A program made the translations under genes and the position numbers. Positions 1 to 9,566 of a stretch of 64,000 bases of DNA are shown piece by piece (position 1 is the stretch's first letter; every line of letters begins with the position of its first letter). Source of the DNA: Methylobacterium sp. Leaf112 (GTDB taxonomy: Bacteria > Pseudomonadota > Alphaproteobacteria > Rhizobiales > Beijerinckiaceae); NCBI RefSeq assembly GCF_001423295.1, contig NZ_LMNG01000004.1, positions 1-64,000 of the forward strand, given 5' to 3'. The notes below the pieces were generated by a model, which was not told the DNA's origin, searched no databases, and was given only the letters and a program-made list of their open reading frames with translations.

Positions 1-398
1 CATCCATCCGATAACGCCTCCAAGAGAACCGGCGCCGCCGCCAAGACCAAAGTCCCGCTGGCCGCCGCCGATGAACAGGCTTCTACGGGCCCACAGCCCA
101 ACCGTCAACGGCCAAATGACGGGGAAACGAAATTTTCGCGACGAAAGCGTCATCCCGCCTCACACGGCCCTGGAAACGTAGCGAAACAGGGCTGCAAGCC
201 GGCTGCTCAGTCCAATCTGTCTTCAGCACGCACCTCTCTCAGCGTCCTTGGTCATCCTTCTGGACAGACAGGGGAGGGGCGCGACGCCGTTCGGGTTTGA
301 CACCGGCGCGGGGGCCGTCGACACCGCCGGTGACGCTCCTGCCGGCCCCCCGCTGCAGGGTGCCGTCGGACGCCGACCTGGAACGAAAGAGGCCAACC
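1..398. other. Left-edge stretch without a confident gene
   Basis: No gene with a start codon and ribosome binding site is supported here. Plus-strand frame 1 is open from the window edge to the TGA at 298-300 and would encode a tail rich in Lys, Ala, Ser and Arg. It could be the end of a gene entering from the left, but the second half has poor codon bias. The last 100 bases hold the upstream region of the pentapeptide gene, including an AAAGAGG ribosome-binding sequence at 386-392. Confidence 0.3.
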
Positions 399-1829
399 TT
401 GACGGAGCAATCCGGCGCCGCCCGCATCCCGATTGCGCCAGCGGACAGGGGACCCGATGATCAAGCCGATGCGGACCCACGCGTCACCGCACTGCTTGCC
501 CGAATCGCATCCTTCGCCGACGCCCCCACGCCGAATGGCGACCGCTTCGATTGTCGGGGCATCGACCTGCGGGGTCTCGGTCTCGGCCGTTCGCTCGATC
601 CGGGTCGAGCCGGTTCCGGCGTAATGCCGGCGTGGTGGGATGGGCAGCAGAACGGGCTTCGCCTCGCTAACGTGGATCTGCACGAGGCCACCCTCGAGGA
701 AACGGACCTGGGCGGCGCGAACCTGACGGGCGCGAACCTTTCCGGTGCTCTCGGGCGCTCCGCCCGCTTCGATGGAGCCGTACTGGAGGAAGCCGATCTC
801 GGCGGCGCCGATCTCAGCGGCGCCCACTTCACCGCAATGGCCGGAGGCGAGGCCAATTTCGACGAGGCCATGCTGGAGGACGCCCGTTTCGGCCAGGCTT
901 CCATGCGTTTCGCCAAGCTGCGTCGCGCGCTCCTGGACGGCGCCGATTTCACCGGCGCCGACCTGTGGGGGGCCGACCTCACGGGTGCGGATGCGGATTA
1001 CACGGTGTTTCGCGGCACCCGCCTCGATGAAGCCAAGCTCGGCAACGTCAACCTCACCTACGCGGATTTCGAGGGCGCCAGCCTGAAGAAGGCCAATCTC
1101 GCCGGATCGCGCCTGCAGGGCGCCAACTTCACCGGGGTCAAGCTCGACGGGGCGATCCTCGACGGCGCCGATTTCTCCGAGACCAGCCTGGTACGGCTCA
1201 ACCTCTCCACCTGTTCCCTGCGCCACGTGCGCTTCGCCGGAGCCTGGCTCAACGGCACGCGGATGCGGGCCGAGCAGCTCGGCGGGGCCGTGGGCGAGGA
1301 GATCGCCGGCGAGTACAAGGCCGCGCAGGCGAGCTACCTAGCCCTGGAACAGAACTTCAAGAGCATCGGCGCCCAGGACGAGGCGAGCTGGGCCTACAAG
1401 CGCGGGCGCCGCATGGGCCGGTTTCACGCGGGCACCGAAGCGCGGGCAGCCTGGCGGTCCCGCTCGGGCCGGGATCTGGCGCGGCACGGCTACCAGTGGG
1501 TCGCCGACCGCTTCGTCGAGTGGCTGTGCGATTACGGCGAGAGCCTGTCGCGGATCGCGCGGGCCTTCGTCCTCGTCATCGGCCTGTTCGCCGTGCTCTA
1601 CGGCGTCGCCGGCGGCCTGATCCGCGAGGGCGGCGACGGCAGCCCGACCTACAACGTCCTCGATCTCGTGAGCTACAGCGCCCTCAACATGATGACGGCC
1701 AACCCACCCGAGATCGGCATCAAGCCCATCGGACGCTTCACCAACCTCCTGGTGGGCATCGAGGGCGCTGCGGGCATCATCCTCATGGGACTGTTCGGCT
1801 TCATCCTCGGCAACCGCCTCCGGCGCTGA
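399..1829 (+). CDS. Pentapeptide-repeat protein with a C-terminal two-helix channel-like module
   Basis: The start is taken as TTG 399 because AAAGAGG lies seven bases upstream; an in-frame TTG at 297 is the alternative. The product is about 476 residues. Residues ~88-293 are tandem pentapeptide repeats of the A(D/N)LxG type, which form a right-handed quadrilateral beta-helix. They are followed by a charged linker, a transmembrane helix at ~389-408, a re-entrant-looking segment containing TANPPEIG, and a second helix at ~447-471 ending in GFILG. That tail has the order helix-pore loop-helix seen in two-TM ion channels (Ion_trans_2), but the TVGYG potassium filter is absent. Fusions of pentapeptide repeats with such modules are known. 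The ligand and the transported ion cannot be told. The hybrid kinase gene follows 77 bases downstream on the same strand. Confidence 0.75.
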   Translation: MTEQSGAARIPIAPADRGPDDQADADPRVTALLARIASFADAPTPNGDRFDCRGIDLRGLGLGRSLDPGRAGSGVMPAWWDGQQNGLRLANVDLHEATLEETDLGGANLTGANLSGALGRSARFDGAVLEEADLGGADLSGAHFTAMAGGEANFDEAMLEDARFGQASMRFAKLRRALLDGADFTGADLWGADLTGADADYTVFRGTRLDEAKLGNVNLTYADFEGASLKKANLAGSRLQGANFTGVKLDGAILDGADFSETSLVRLNLSTCSLRHVRFAGAWLNGTRMRAEQLGGAVGEEIAGEYKAAQASYLALEQNFKSIGAQDEASWAYKRGRRMGRFHAGTEARAAWRSRSGRDLARHGYQWVADRFVEWLCDYGESLSRIARAFVLVIGLFAVLYGVAGGLIREGGDGSPTYNVLDLVSYSALNMMTANPPEIGIKPIGRFTNLLVGIEGAAGIILMGLFGFILGNRLRR

Positions 1830-1906
1830 CGCGTTCGGCGAGCACCGGATTCGCCGGGTTCCCCGCGGCACCGACCCCTTCCCCAATCTCCAGCCCAGGC
1901 GGCCCG

Positions 1907-4876
1907 ATGACCCTAGCCTCCCCTCCGCGTTCCGCCGGTGGCCGGCGCGAGACGCGCCTGCTCGGCGGCCTGCCGGGCTCCCCCCTCGCCCTGGTGCTCA
2001 TCGGCATCGCCGTGGCGGCGGGGATCGCGAACTATTGGGTGGGTGAGGCACGCCGGACGGAAGGCACGCGCCAGCACGCGGTGCTGACCCTGAGCGATCG
2101 CCTGCTCGCCAACATGGTCGAACTCGAAACCGGCATGCGTGGCTACATGCTGTTCGGGTCCGAGGAATACCTCGAGCCGTACCAGGCCGCCCAGGACACC
2201 GTCGGCGGGCAACTCGACGCCATCGAGTCTCTGACCAAGGATTCCTCTGGCCCAGGTCCCGGGCGCCTGCGCACCTTCGTGGAGGCCAAGCGCGCCTTCG
2301 CCGCCCGCGTCATCGCGGTGCGGCGGGCCGAAGGCTACGATCCGGCCGTGGTGCTGGCGCGGACCGGCGAGGGCAAGCGCACCATGGACGGGGTCCGGGC
2401 GGCGGCGAAAGCCCTGCAGGACCATGCCAATGCGAGTCTGGAGCGGATCGAGGGCCAGGACCGGACCTGGTCGCTGGTGCTCCTCCTCGTCTCCATCGCC
2501 TCGGCGCTGGCGGCCGTCGGCCTCCTCGGTCGCCTCGCCCTCGTGCGCCGGCGTGAGGAACAGCGCACGGCCGCCCTCCTCGACGGGGTGTTCGCGAATG
2601 CCCCCGTCGGCCTCGGCTTCCTCGACCGGGACTTGCGCATCCGTCACATGAACCGGGCGCTCGCCACCATGAACGAGCGCGGATTCGGAGCCGATCTCGG
2701 CGCGCCGATCTGGGCCATGCTGCCGACCCTGCAGGAGCAGCTGACCCCCAAGCTCCGGGCCGCCCGGGACGAAGGCCTCGTCACCACCAACGTCGATGTC
2801 GCCGTCCCGACCCCGAGCGCTCCGCGTGGGGTGCGCCACTTCCTGATGAGCTTCTACCCCCTTCGCGACAGCACCGGCGCGGGCGGCGCACAGGCCGATG
2901 GCGTCGGCCTCGTCGTGTCCGACGAAACCCTGCGCAAGCTGTCCGAGGAGCGCATGCGCCACAGCGAGGAGCGCTTCCGGTCACTGACCGAGGCCACCAG
3001 CGCGATCGTCTGGACGACGACGCCCGAGGGTGGCTTCGAGGTGACACCCTCGGAATGGACCCGTTTCACCGGTCAGACACCGCAGGCGGCCGCCGGGGCC
3101 GGGTGGCTGGAGGCGATCCACCCGGATGACCGGGCACGCACCAACGCGACGTGGATCAAGGCGGTGGACAGCCTTTCCCCCTACGAGATCGAGCATCGCA
3201 TCCGCCGCCACGACGGCATCTGGCGGATCATGTCCGCCCGCGCCGTCCCGATCCTCGAGGAGAACGGCAGCATCCGCGAATGGGTGGGCACCCATTCCGA
3301 CGTCACCGCGCGCAAGGAGGCCGAACTGGCGCTGGCCGCCGCCAAGGAGGCGGCGGAGGAGGCCAACCGGGCAAAGAGCCAGTTCCTCGCCAACATGAGC
3401 CACGAGTTGCGCACGCCGCTCTCCGCAGTGATCGGTTATTCGGAGATGCTGCAGGAGGAGATGGAGGATCTCGGCGAGGAGAGCCTCCTCGTCGACATGC
3501 GCAAGATCGAGGCGAACGCGCGACACCTCCTCGGGCTCATCAACGATGTCCTCGACCTGTCGAAGATCGAGGCCGAGCGGATGGAGATTTACGCCGAGAC
3601 CTTCTCCGTCGCCGAGATCGTTCGGGATGTCGCCGCCACCGTGGAGACCCTCGTCGACAAGAAGGGCAACACTCTCGCGATCGAGGTCGCCGACGACCTC
3701 GGCGAAGCGCATACGGACCAGACCAAGCTGCGTCAGTGCCTCATCAACCTCCTAAGCAACGCGGCCAAGTTCACCGAGGGCGGCCAGATCACCCTGTCGG
3801 CCACGCGGAGCGAGGCGAGCGGGAGCGGGTGGCTCAACTTCCATGTCATCGATACGGGCATCGGCATGACGCCCGAGCAGCAGGCCAAGCTGTTCCAGCG
3901 CTTTACCCAGGCGGACGCCTCGACGACGCGGCGCTTCGGTGGCACCGGCCTCGGCCTCGCCATCACCCGCGCCTTCGCCGACATGCTCGGTGGCGCCATC
4001 GAGGTGACGAGCCAGGAGGGTGTCGGCACCACTTTCACCCTCCGGGTCCCGGCCGACTACGTCAGCACCTCGCCTCTGGAGGCCATCGGGCACGACGGCC
4101 CGCATGCGAGTCACCGCCTGCCCATGCCCGATGTCGCCTCGGGCAGCCACGTTCTCATCATCGACGACGACCCCTCGACGCGGGACCTCCTCGCACGCTT
4201 CCTCGAGCGCGATGGTTTCAGCGTGACGACGGCGAGCGACGGGCGCGAGGGCGTCGAACGGGCGCGAACCCTGCGGCCCCGGGTCATTCTCCTCGACGTG
4301 ACCATGCCGCGCATGGACGGCTGGTCGGTGCTGCGCACCCTGCGGGCCGACCCGGAGCTCGGGGCCACGCCGATCATCATGGTGACCGTCCTCGACGAGC
4401 AGAACCTCGCCTTCTCGCTCGGGGCCACGGACTATCTTCAGAAGCCCATCGAGTGGACTCAGCTGAAGACCGCCATGGAGCGGTTCAAACCTTCGGAGAA
4501 CGAGGGACCGGTGCTCATCATCGACGACGATCCCGATGCCCGCGAGCGGATGTCCGCGATGCTGATCCGCGAGGGCTGGCGGGTCGCCTCGGCAGAGAAC
4601 GGCATCGCCGGACTCGAGGCGACGGCGGCCAAGAAGCCTTGCCTCATCCTCCTCGACCTGATGATGCCCGAGATGGACGGTTTCGGGTTCCTCAGGGCCC
4701 TGCGCGGCAAAGCGGAATGGCGCGACATTCCCGTGGTGGTGCTCACCGCCAAGGACGTGACCGCGGAGGACCGTCGTCGCCTGGCGGGTCAGGCCGACCG
4801 GGTGCTCCAGAAGGGCCGCCTCAGCCTCAGCGATCTCTCGGAATCGCTTCGCTCGCTGGTGGCGCCGGGGGCCTGA
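1907..4876 (+). CDS. Hybrid sensor histidine kinase (CHASE3-PAS-PAS-HisKA-HATPase-REC-REC)
   Basis: An inner-membrane hybrid kinase of 989 residues. Helix 1 is at ~27-45, followed by a periplasmic CHASE3-like helical domain containing the ELETGMRGY motif, and helix 2 at ~188-213. Two PAS domains follow (~225-345 and ~350-475). The HisKA motif SHELRTPL carries the phospho-accepting His499; the N-box NLLSNAAKF is near 614, with G-boxes after it. Two receiver domains end the protein. Each has the acidic IIDDD pocket, and the phospho-acceptors are Asp797 (ILLDVTMP) and Asp917 (ILLDLMMP). The second receiver has QKGR where a KP motif is usual, so its conserved Lys context is altered. The ATG at 1907 lies just before the first membrane helix; open sequence upstream belongs to the previous gene read in another frame. 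The sensed signal is unknown. A strong hairpin lies 55 bases downstream. Confidence 0.9.
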   Translation: MTLASPPRSAGGRRETRLLGGLPGSPLALVLIGIAVAAGIANYWVGEARRTEGTRQHAVLTLSDRLLANMVELETGMRGYMLFGSEEYLEPYQAAQDTVGGQLDAIESLTKDSSGPGPGRLRTFVEAKRAFAARVIAVRRAEGYDPAVVLARTGEGKRTMDGVRAAAKALQDHANASLERIEGQDRTWSLVLLLVSIASALAAVGLLGRLALVRRREEQRTAALLDGVFANAPVGLGFLDRDLRIRHMNRALATMNERGFGADLGAPIWAMLPTLQEQLTPKLRAARDEGLVTTNVDVAVPTPSAPRGVRHFLMSFYPLRDSTGAGGAQADGVGLVVSDETLRKLSEERMRHSEERFRSLTEATSAIVWTTTPEGGFEVTPSEWTRFTGQTPQAAAGAGWLEAIHPDDRARTNATWIKAVDSLSPYEIEHRIRRHDGIWRIMSARAVPILEENGSIREWVGTHSDVTARKEAELALAAAKEAAEEANRAKSQFLANMSHELRTPLSAVIGYSEMLQEEMEDLGEESLLVDMRKIEANARHLLGLINDVLDLSKIEAERMEIYAETFSVAEIVRDVAATVETLVDKKGNTLAIEVADDLGEAHTDQTKLRQCLINLLSNAAKFTEGGQITLSATRSEASGSGWLNFHVIDTGIGMTPEQQAKLFQRFTQADASTTRRFGGTGLGLAITRAFADMLGGAIEVTSQEGVGTTFTLRVPADYVSTSPLEAIGHDGPHASHRLPMPDVASGSHVLIIDDDPSTRDLLARFLERDGFSVTTASDGREGVERARTLRPRVILLDVTMPRMDGWSVLRTLRADPELGATPIIMVTVLDEQNLAFSLGATDYLQKPIEWTQLKTAMERFKPSENEGPVLIIDDDPDARERMSAMLIREGWRVASAENGIAGLEATAAKKPCLILLDLMMPEMDGFGFLRALRGKAEWRDIPVVVLTAKDVTAEDRRRLAGQADRVLQKGRLSLSDLSESLRSLVAPGA

Positions 4877-4931
4877 GCACGGTGCGTGCCGGGTGATCGC
4901 TCCGCCCACCGGACGACGTCATAGAACGCGC

Positions 4932-4979
4932 CTACGACAGGCGGCGCATCCGGTGCGACGGATGCGCCGCCTGTCGTAG
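4932..4979. terminator. Bidirectional hairpin terminator between convergent genes
   Basis: A perfect 21-bp inverted repeat (4932-4952 and 4959-4979) encloses a six-base loop, GTGCGA. It sits between the kinase gene, which ends at 4876, and the convergent AI-2E transporter gene, which ends at 5054. There is no long T run, as is common in GC-rich genomes. Its place at a convergent junction supports a shared terminator. Confidence 0.75.
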
Positions 4980-5053
4980 CGTGAAGACCGACCTCGGAAC
5001 CGTGCCTTCGCGGCGCGGCCGCGAGCGCCAGCCGCATCCGCCGCTGTGAGGCG

Positions 5054-7030
5054 TCACGCAGCCACGGACGGTCCGAGCAGGTGTGGGATCGCATGGGTGG
5101 GGGCGGGCGCGGCCTCGATGGGATCGGGACGGCGCTCGGAGAATCGCAGCGCCGCGTCGAGCGCCCCGTTCAGCGAAGTGACCAGCACGTCGGCCGAGAT
5201 CGTGCGGCGGAGCCGGTCGAGGGAGGCGGGATCGCGCTCGCGCCAGAAGCCGACCAGAACCTTCACGCCGGGAATCGCCTGCCGCGCTTGGCGGACGTTG
5301 AGCCGGATCTGCGAGAGGCTCACCGGCTCGAGGTAGGAGAAGCACACCATGGCGATGCCGCCGACGATTTCGGGCCGCTCGCCCTGGCGCAGGGCCGCCA
5401 TGGACATGACCTGCGCGGCCAATCCGTGCTGGCCCAGAATCTGGCTCAGCATCAGGGTGGCGGCCTCGTCGAACGGACCACGGCTCGACACGCACAGGAC
5501 GGGGCAGGGACCGCGCCAGCCCGGCGCGAGATCGGCTTGAGCCCGCACGATGGCAGCCACCTGGCGATCGGGGCCGACGGCCGCGACGGCCGCCGAGGCC
5601 TCGGTGTTGCCGGTCTTCGCGCGGCCGCTCTTGGCTCGGCGCACGGGCCGGGTGCCGAGACGCGTCACCACGGTGCGCAGCGACGTCCCGACCTCGCCCT
5701 GACGTTCGCGGTCCAGGGCCCCCCGCGCGAGATCCTCCTGCGCCAGGAGGAGGCCGGCGAGCACCACCTCGTCGTAATAGGTCACGAGGGCGCGCGCCTT
5801 GAGGAACAGTTCGCCCTGATCGATGGCCTCGGCCGGATCGCCCGCCAGCATGCGCTGGTAGAAGATCTCCGGCGGCGACAGGGCGGGCTGATCGCCCAGG
5901 ATCACATCGAGGAACCACAGGCGCTCGATGTGGCGGCCCAGCACCACGAGACACACGGTGATCGGGGTGGCGAGGACGAGGCCGATGGGCCCCCACAGGA
6001 AGGCCCAGAGCGTCGCGGCGAGGATGACCGCGATGGGCGAGAGCCCGGTCGAATGACCGTAGAGCAGCGGTTCGATGACGTGGCCGGCGATGGGCTCGAC
6101 CACGACGAACAGAACCGCCGTGGCGATCACCATGGTCCAGCCCGGGTCCACCGCCGCCGCCACCACGAGGGGCAGCAGGGCACTGATGGCAGCCCCGACA
6201 TAGGGTACGAATCGCATGATGGCGGCGAGCACGCCGAACAGGATCGGGTTGGGCACGCCGATCCACCACAGGCCGAGGCCGATGACGAACCCGAAGGCGA
6301 TGTTGAGGCAGAGCTGGGCGAGGAAGAACCGGCTGAGACGGCTAACGGCGTCGTCGATGGCGGCCGTGGTCCGCCGCAGGTCGCCCGAGCCCGCGAGCCG
6401 GATGGCGCGGTTGCGCAGGTCCTCGCGCTGCAGGAGGATGAAGATCGTGAAGATCAGAATCAGTCCGGTGGTGGCGAGCGGGTGCAGGATGGGGGCCGCA
6501 AAAGCCCCGAGGGTGCCCAAAAACCCAACCTTGGCCGCCGCGATCTGCACGTGGAGCGGACGGTCGAGGCTGCCGTTGCTGCCCTGGGTGACGGCGTCCT
6601 TCAGCTCGGGCTGAAGCTGCGCGCCGATGTCCTGCACCATGTCGATCACCCGGGTGAGGGTGCCGCTTCCGGCGGTCGCTTCCTTTAGGGAGGCGATCTT
6701 GTCGCGCATGGTCAGCTGATAGCGCGGCAGGTCGGCGGCGAGTTGCGCCGCCTCGTTGGCAATGAGCAGCGCGATGCCGAGCAACGCTCCGAAGGCGGCG
6801 ATCACCACCAGCATCACCGCCAGGGCCCGCGGCACGCGAACGCGCCGCAGCAGGCGAACGGCCGGGACGAGGACGAAACTGAGCAGGATGGCCAGTGTCA
6901 CCGGCACGAAGATGTCCCGGCCGAAATACAGGGCCGCCGCGATGGTGATGACGAGCAGGCATGACGCCAGGGTCGTGAAGACCGGCATCGCCTGCCGGAG
7001 CAGGCGGGCGGTGATGGGATCGTCGCTCAT
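5054..7030 (-). CDS. AI-2E family (PerM-like) transporter with a long C-terminal soluble domain
   Basis: A 658-residue inner-membrane protein. Residues 1 to ~375 have the AI-2E/PerM pattern: several hydrophobic helices, a long amphipathic loop (~100-180), then helices with the conserved PNP and PIxG-type segments (GVPNPI, GPIGL). The family includes TqsA-like exporters and ion antiporters, so the substrate is uncertain. Residues ~380-658 are a soluble extension that ordinary members lack. Its last 150 residues read as alternating beta-alpha units (for example CPVLCVSSRG near 506) resembling a Rossmann or B12-binding-like fold, but the cobalamin DxHxxG motif is absent. The gene follows the response regulator by 55 bases and probably shares its transcript. 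Confidence 0.85.
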   Translation of the reverse strand: MSDDPITARLLRQAMPVFTTLASCLLVITIAAALYFGRDIFVPVTLAILLSFVLVPAVRLLRRVRVPRALAVMLVVIAAFGALLGIALLIANEAAQLAADLPRYQLTMRDKIASLKEATAGSGTLTRVIDMVQDIGAQLQPELKDAVTQGSNGSLDRPLHVQIAAAKVGFLGTLGAFAAPILHPLATTGLILIFTIFILLQREDLRNRAIRLAGSGDLRRTTAAIDDAVSRLSRFFLAQLCLNIAFGFVIGLGLWWIGVPNPILFGVLAAIMRFVPYVGAAISALLPLVVAAAVDPGWTMVIATAVLFVVVEPIAGHVIEPLLYGHSTGLSPIAVILAATLWAFLWGPIGLVLATPITVCLVVLGRHIERLWFLDVILGDQPALSPPEIFYQRMLAGDPAEAIDQGELFLKARALVTYYDEVVLAGLLLAQEDLARGALDRERQGEVGTSLRTVVTRLGTRPVRRAKSGRAKTGNTEASAAVAAVGPDRQVAAIVRAQADLAPGWRGPCPVLCVSSRGPFDEAATLMLSQILGQHGLAAQVMSMAALRQGERPEIVGGIAMVCFSYLEPVSLSQIRLNVRQARQAIPGVKVLVGFWRERDPASLDRLRRTISADVLVTSLNGALDAALRFSERRPDPIEAAPAPTHAIPHLLGPSVAA

Positions 7031-7085
7031 GGGTACGCTATGGTCTCGTCAAGGGGGGAGAGCGACGGGAGGATGCCGGGCAGGC

Positions 7086-7472
7086 TCAGGCGGCGACGGG
7101 CGCTTGCGGACCGACGGCGGCGTTGATCTGCGTCAGGAGCTTCGAGAAATCGACGGGCTTGGGGTGGTAGTCGTTACAGCCCGCCTGGATCGCCTTGTCG
7201 CGGTCGCCCGACATGGCATGCGCCGTCAGCGCGATGATCGGAATGCCCTGCGTGTCGCTGCCGGATTTCAGGACGCGGGCGGCCGACCAACCGTCGAGGA
7301 TCGGCAGGTTCATGTCGAGGAGGATCACGTCGGGCCGGGCCGTGCGAGCCTGTTGCACGCCGGCCTCGCCGTCATGGGCGAGGATGACTTCGTACCCGCG
7401 GCGCTTCAGCCGACGGGACAGGAAGTCCCAGATTTCCTCATGGTCTTCCACCAACAAGATCTTGGCCATCAT
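7086..7472 (-). CDS. Single-domain response regulator (CheY-like)
   Basis: A 128-residue receiver domain with no output domain. The acidic pocket is Glu9/Asp10, the phosphorylated aspartate is Asp53 (ILLDMNLP), the switch threonine is Thr83 (ALTAH), and Lys105 lies in the HPKPVD motif. The gene starts with ATGATG behind GGGGAG; the first ATG (7472) is used, and 7469 is equally possible. Single-domain receivers of this DivK/CheY type pass phosphate between proteins. It precedes the AI-2E gene by 55 bases, and the hybrid kinase at 1907-4876 is a nearby candidate partner, which is inference from proximity only. Confidence 0.88.
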   Translation of the reverse strand: MMAKILLVEDHEEIWDFLSRRLKRRGYEVILAHDGEAGVQQARTARPDVILLDMNLPILDGWSAARVLKSGSDTQGIPIIALTAHAMSGDRDKAIQAGCNDYHPKPVDFSKLLTQINAAVGPQAPVAA

Positions 7473-7771
7473 CCGCTCCCCTGAATGTCCCTTCGAACGG
7501 TCCCTCGCGCCGGTCGGCGCGAAACGGCTCCGCCTGCCCATGTCCGCAAGGACCGGGCCTTCCATCGCCGCATTCGAGCCGGCGCGCGGGGAGGAGCCCC
7601 GGTCAGATCACCGGTAACCCCGCACGCCTGTGCCGCCACGAACGCAGGCCCTCGTCGCCGGCCGGACCACGCCTTGCCGACGCCGCCCGACCCTTCACCG
7701 TGCTGTGAACGCACAAGTCGCACGAACGGTCCCACCCCGCGCGCGGATCGGGCGAACGAGACGGTGACGCT

Positions 7772-7954
7772 TCAGCGCCGGACGGTCGCGGCGGGCTGAG
7801 GTCCCGGCAGCAGGCCGCTGTCCTGCATCACGATCAGGCCGAGCATCGCCGCCAGCAGCGTCGCCAGGGAGGCGAGGCGCCCAAGATGGCGCCGCCAGAC
7901 CATCATGACAACGAAGACGACCAACAGAGCCAGGAGAAGCACGAAGGTGAGCAT
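7772..7954 (-). CDS. Small two-helix membrane protein of unknown function
   Basis: A 60-residue product starting MLTFVLLLALLVVFVV, with a first hydrophobic helix at ~2-19, a basic turn (RRHLGR) and a second helix at ~28-45, then a short polar tail. No family is recognised. The ribosome-binding sequence before the ATG is weak, so this is a moderate call based on hydrophobic pattern and codon bias. About 300 bases on its 3' side (7473-7771) contain no recognisable gene or repeat. Confidence 0.45.
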   Translation of the reverse strand: MLTFVLLLALLVVFVVMMVWRRHLGRLASLATLLAAMLGLIVMQDSGLLPGPQPAATVRR

Positions 7955-8142
7955 CGGAGCAGGCTCGGAACAAGAGGTGAGGGAAGCGAGGCCGGCCCGC
8001 GCCGCCGGTTCGATGGACACCCTCCGCCGGAGAGCCCGAGCGGTCATGTCCTGTCGATGACGGGCTGTCACGTCCGAATCGTCACGGACTCCGCCCGGCG
8101 GAGCAGGGTGGCGCTCGAATGCGAACAGCGCCCGATCGAATT

Positions 8143-9522
8143 TCAACCCGGGACGGAGAGCGTCCGCGCCACCGCGCCCGCGAGGCCGGCAGCCTGATTG
8201 CGGATGTCGGGTACGGCCGTGCACTCCCACAGCACGCCACGCAGGAGCGGACCGACCACCCAGAGGGGACCAGCCTGCACCGAACCGCGGGCCGCGAGGT
8301 CGGCGGACGCGTCGAGGCCGATCCCGAACGGTCCCGGCCGGACCAGCCCACGCTCCATCAATCGGCGAATCAACGCATCGTCGGTCTCCGCCACGCGTCC
8401 GATGCCGGTGGCGTCGAGGATGCACTGGACGGCGAGGGGCTCGTCCTCGGCCGCTCCGCGCGGACGCAGGGTCACGATGGCCTCGGCCGCCGTGTCGGTG
8501 ATGGAGCGGATCCGCCCGGCCCGCACCACCAGGGTGCCGCGGGCGATCTCGTCGGCGATGGCCTCGGCGGCCGGCGGCGCCGCGCGGTGCCGGTGGATGT
8601 CCCAGAACGGACGCAGGTGGCGCAGGAAGCGGGCCTGCTCGGAGGCGGGCAGATCGCGCCACACGGTATCGGTGACCGGCCGCAGGGCGTCGATCACTCC
8701 GCGCCAGCCGAGGCCCGCCGCTCCCGCCCGCTCGATCTCGCGCCGGATGCGGGCGGCGAGGGCGGATACCGTGTTCACGCCGGTGAGATCCGGCATCGGC
8801 CACGGCTGGACGGGCGCATGGGCGCTGGGGAGAAGGCCCCGCCGGGACAGGGCGACGATCCGTCCGGGAAACCCGTGCCGCCGCAGGGCCGCCACGGCGT
8901 CCACCATGGTCAGGCCCGTGCCGACGATGAGGACCGTTCGATCCGGGTGCAGGCGGCCGAAGCTCTCGGGCGCCCATGGGTCGGCCTGGTGGCGACTGCG
9001 CGGCGCCCCCGGCGCGCCGAGGTTGCCCATGGCGAGGACGGCGCCGGCAATGGGGTAGGACGCGCCGCCCTCCGTGCGGAGGGTGAAACCGCCGGGTGCC
9101 GGCTCGAGGTCGGTCACGGCATCGTTGACGAGGTCGAGGCGGGGCGGCCCGTCGCCCCCCGTCACCGCACGGGTGAGGAGATCGGTGAGGTAGCGTCCGT
9201 AGAGGCCGCGTGCCGCGAAGGTGCCGCCGGGCGTGACGCGGATGCCGGAGGCTTCGTCGCCGTCGAAGGTCGATTGGGCGAGCCAATCGGAGAAGTGCTC
9301 GGGCTGGTCGGGAAAGGCGCTCATGTTCGCCGCCCGGACGTTGAGGAGGTGATCCGGGTTGCCGGTGGCGTAGGCCCGCCCCCGACCGAAGGTGCCCGCG
9401 CGCTCGCACAGGAGCACGCGCCGCTGAGGCTCCAGGCGCGCCAGGAGCTGGATCGCGCTCATGGTGCCGCTGAAGCCCGCGCCGATCACGGCGATGGGAC
9501 GCGGGGACTCCCTCGATGTCAT
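8143..9522 (-). CDS. FAD/NAD(P)-binding flavoprotein (HpnW/Ydhs-like NAD_binding_9 family)
   Basis: A cytoplasmic flavoprotein of 459 residues. The dinucleotide-binding motif GAGFSG (residues 14-19) follows the first beta strand. Then come the family's GRGRAYAT, HLLNVRA and MSAFPD segments, a second Rossmann signature (VGTGLTMVDA) in the middle, and ILDATGIGR near the C-terminus. This is the pattern of the FAD-NAD(P)-binding family (PF13454), whose members are mostly uncharacterised oxidoreductases. The ATG at 9522 is chosen because GGAAAGAACGG precedes it and the fold begins ten residues later. It is divergent from bchG across 265 bases; no role in pigment synthesis can be read from the sequence alone. 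Confidence 0.75.
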   Translation of the reverse strand: MTSRESPRPIAVIGAGFSGTMSAIQLLARLEPQRRVLLCERAGTFGRGRAYATGNPDHLLNVRAANMSAFPDQPEHFSDWLAQSTFDGDEASGIRVTPGGTFAARGLYGRYLTDLLTRAVTGGDGPPRLDLVNDAVTDLEPAPGGFTLRTEGGASYPIAGAVLAMGNLGAPGAPRSRHQADPWAPESFGRLHPDRTVLIVGTGLTMVDAVAALRRHGFPGRIVALSRRGLLPSAHAPVQPWPMPDLTGVNTVSALAARIRREIERAGAAGLGWRGVIDALRPVTDTVWRDLPASEQARFLRHLRPFWDIHRHRAAPPAAEAIADEIARGTLVVRAGRIRSITDTAAEAIVTLRPRGAAEDEPLAVQCILDATGIGRVAETDDALIRRLMERGLVRPGPFGIGLDASADLAARGSVQAGPLWVVGPLLRGVLWECTAVPDIRNQAAGLAGAVARTLSVPG

Positions 9523-9566
9523 CCGTTCTTTCCAGCTCCACTGACCGGCCGCCAGACTAGGGATGT

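Noticed and set aside
1-300. Edge-open plus-strand frame rich in Lys and Ala
   Set aside because: No start is visible and the second half has poor codon bias; it could be the tail of a gene to the left, but the evidence is too thin to call.
252-1226. Long open frame on the minus strand across the pentapeptide gene
   Set aside because: It is the antisense of the repeat region; the repeated GGCGCC codons keep all frames open, and the translation is repetitive without a recognised fold.
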